In this document: positions 24,319 through 25,292 of the stretch, in pieces
Numbering within the stretch: position 1 is the stretch's first letter
Layout: every line of letters starts with the position of its first letter
Source: Tissierellia bacterium
GTDB taxonomy: Bacteria; Bacillota_A; Clostridia; Tissierellales; Peptoniphilaceae
NCBI GenBank assembly: GCA_012728775.1
Contig: JAAYEN010000156.1
Coordinates: 1-25,292 of the forward strand
DNA length: 25,292 nt
Reading direction: 5' to 3'
The notes under the pieces: generated by a model
What the model was told of the DNA's origin: nothing
The model's database searches: none
What the model saw: only the letters and a program-made list of their open reading frames with translations
Position numbers and translations under genes: made by a program

Positions 24319-24984
24319 TTATAGATGATAATCTACTTGGCTACTATCTTCTTCATATGTGATTATTAGAGTCTTCATTTTAGTATTTGGTCCATTTAAT
24401 AAAAAAACAAACCTACCTGATGATTTTAATATTTCATCTTCTATTTCCATAGTAATAAATAATGGTTTTTCACTGTATTCTTTCCCATTCTCATCTATTA
24501 GAATTCCCGTAATAGACTCAGGGCGAAAATTTTCATTATCTATAGCTTCCATATCAAATTCTAAAGAAGCCTGATATATATTTCCATCTTCTGCTAAAAC
24601 TTCCACAGTTTCTAATTCCTTTAAATCTTCTTCTGGAAATTCAATAGTTTCATCGATAATAAACTGGTGTAAACTACCATTTCGTATATAAAATGTTAAA
24701 TCTTCCAACTCTACTTGAACCAAGTCATAGTTTTCACTGACTATTTCATGGGTTCCATAGTCAGTAAAATTATATACTTCCGCTTCAAAGACACCAGCAT
24801 CTACAGTTTCTTTTTCTTCTCTCACTTCTGCAAGAGGTCCTATAGGCTTGGTTTTTTCTGATTTATATGCAGAACTTGTTTCTTTAGATGTTTCTATTGG
24901 TTCACTTTTTTCTACATCTTTTCCTTGTGAACATCCAGTAAGTACGAGAAAAATTATAAGCATTAACGTCAATATTTTTTTCAT
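24319..24984 (-). CDS. Lipoprotein of unknown function
   Basis: The ATG at 24984 (MKKILTLM) is preferred over that at 25002: an AGG lies 8 bases before it, and the predicted transcript begins near 25002, leaving no leader for the longer form. The 221-aa product has a lipoprotein signal with VLTGC (Cys19) and a Ser/Glu/Lys-rich linker to about residue 55. An acidic beta-rich domain (about 60-221) follows, containing FEAEVYNFTDYG, LEFDMEAID and a closing MKTLIITYEED strand. No named family was recognised. It is monocistronic, with its own promoter and terminator. Confidence 0.75.
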   Translation of the reverse strand: MKKILTLMLIIFLVLTGCSQGKDVEKSEPIETSKETSSAYKSEKTKPIGPLAEVREEKETVDAGVFEAEVYNFTDYGTHEIVSENYDLVQVELEDLTFYIRNGSLHQFIIDETIEFPEEDLKELETVEVLAEDGNIYQASLEFDMEAIDNENFRPESITGILIDENGKEYSEKPLFITMEIEDEILKSSGRFVFLLNGPNTKMKTLIITYEEDSSQVDYHL

Positions 24985-25008
24985 TCCATACCTGCCTTTC
25001 ATGTAAAA

Positions 25009-25036
25009 AGTTTATCATATATAAAATTTTTTTCAA
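25009..25036 (-). promoter_or_regulatory. Candidate promoter of the 221-aa lipoprotein gene
   Basis: TTGAAA (25031-25036) and TAAACT (25009-25014) with 16-bp spacing lie on the minus strand. The -35 is only 6 bases from where the IS30 remnant begins, so the old insertion may have supplied part of the upstream sequence. Confidence 0.45.
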
Positions 25037-25041
25037 GAAAC

Positions 25042-25292
25042 AAAAAAACAATTACTTTTAATAGTAAGGAATTTTCAGGATATGTGGAGATTGAAGAAAA
25101 ATTGGAATGTAGAACTTATTTTTGCGATCCGTATTGTGCTTGGCAAAAAGGTATATAGGATAAAAAATTGGGATTTAATAAGATCTCAATTATCCATATT
25201 TTTCGAAGGCAGAATTTAATACCTAAATGATATTGACATATCAATTTTAGTATGCAAAAATTTAAGTAGAAATTGTATTACACGATCTCTAC
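25042..25292 (+). pseudogene. IS30-family transposase remnant (C-terminal catalytic part)
   Basis: The frame from 25042 reads KKTITFNSKEFSGY, then YFCDPYCAWQKG, closely matching the IS30 DDE-transposase segment TITFDNGKEF...YFADPYxxWQRG. The Asp of the FDNG motif is Asn here and a TAG interrupts the frame at 25156-25158. Beyond the stop, weak matches such as RRQNLIPK (IS30: RRYIPKKT) continue, broken by further stops. The N-terminal half is absent: homology begins abruptly at about 25042 next to the lipoprotein promoter. It is a decayed, non-functional fragment continuing past the window edge. Confidence 0.75.

Noticed and set aside
1..25292. CRISPR arrays, tRNA or rRNA genes, phage genes
   Set aside because: No regularly spaced repeat array, tRNA cloverleaf, rRNA segment or phage structural gene was seen; the only mobile remnant is the IS30 fragment at the right edge.

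Overview
The window is AT-rich DNA from a low-GC, anaerobic-looking member of the Bacillota, most likely Clostridia/Tissierellia. The reasons are the AAGGAGG-type ribosome binding sites, TTG and GTG starts, T-box leaders, many copper-amine-oxidase-N-terminal ('stalk') surface proteins, and a desulfoferrodoxin-like protein. The lineage is inferred from these traits, not from a marker gene. Apart from a partial membrane gene at the left edge, one regulator (4634-6418) and an IS30 fossil at the right edge, every gene lies on the minus strand.

Left part (1-6540): the end of a plus-strand membrane gene converges on a two-gene unit (GNAT acetyltransferase, then a desulfoferrodoxin-like protein that keeps its Cys4 site but has lost most of its catalytic iron ligands). 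Next come two secreted stalk-domain proteins, separated by a cluster of two near-identical terminators around a long GC-looped palindrome. The second secreted protein is divergent from a regulator with two helix-turn-helix domains. A three-half-site TTGCCA operator lies between them.

Middle part (6565-15629): a polar amino-acid ABC transporter has one ATPase, one permease and two paralogous binding lipoproteins. Each lipoprotein gene has its own promoter and T-box leader, and the same AGA (Arg) triplet falls in the specifier loop of both, which suggests arginine-responsive uptake. Upstream lies an S-layer-homology surface protein ending in a three-repeat beta-prism-like domain. Its promoter carries two direct repeats 11 bp apart just upstream of the -10, the layout recognised by SARP regulators. 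The next gene encodes a 1059-aa regulator combining a MalT-like STAND ATPase with a SARP-type winged helix and BTAD domain. This pair is the best candidate for a previously undescribed regulatory system.

Right part (15847-25292): a DUF6054 protein; then a cobalamin-riboswitch-controlled operon of a TrmO/TsaA-like protein and a peptide/nickel-type ABC transporter (binding lipoprotein, two permeases, fused double ATPase), plausibly for cobalt or corrinoid acquisition. After that come a RidA protein, a lipoprotein with stalk-like repeats and a small membrane protein in one likely operon, another lipoprotein with its own terminator, and a decayed IS30-family transposase running off the right edge.
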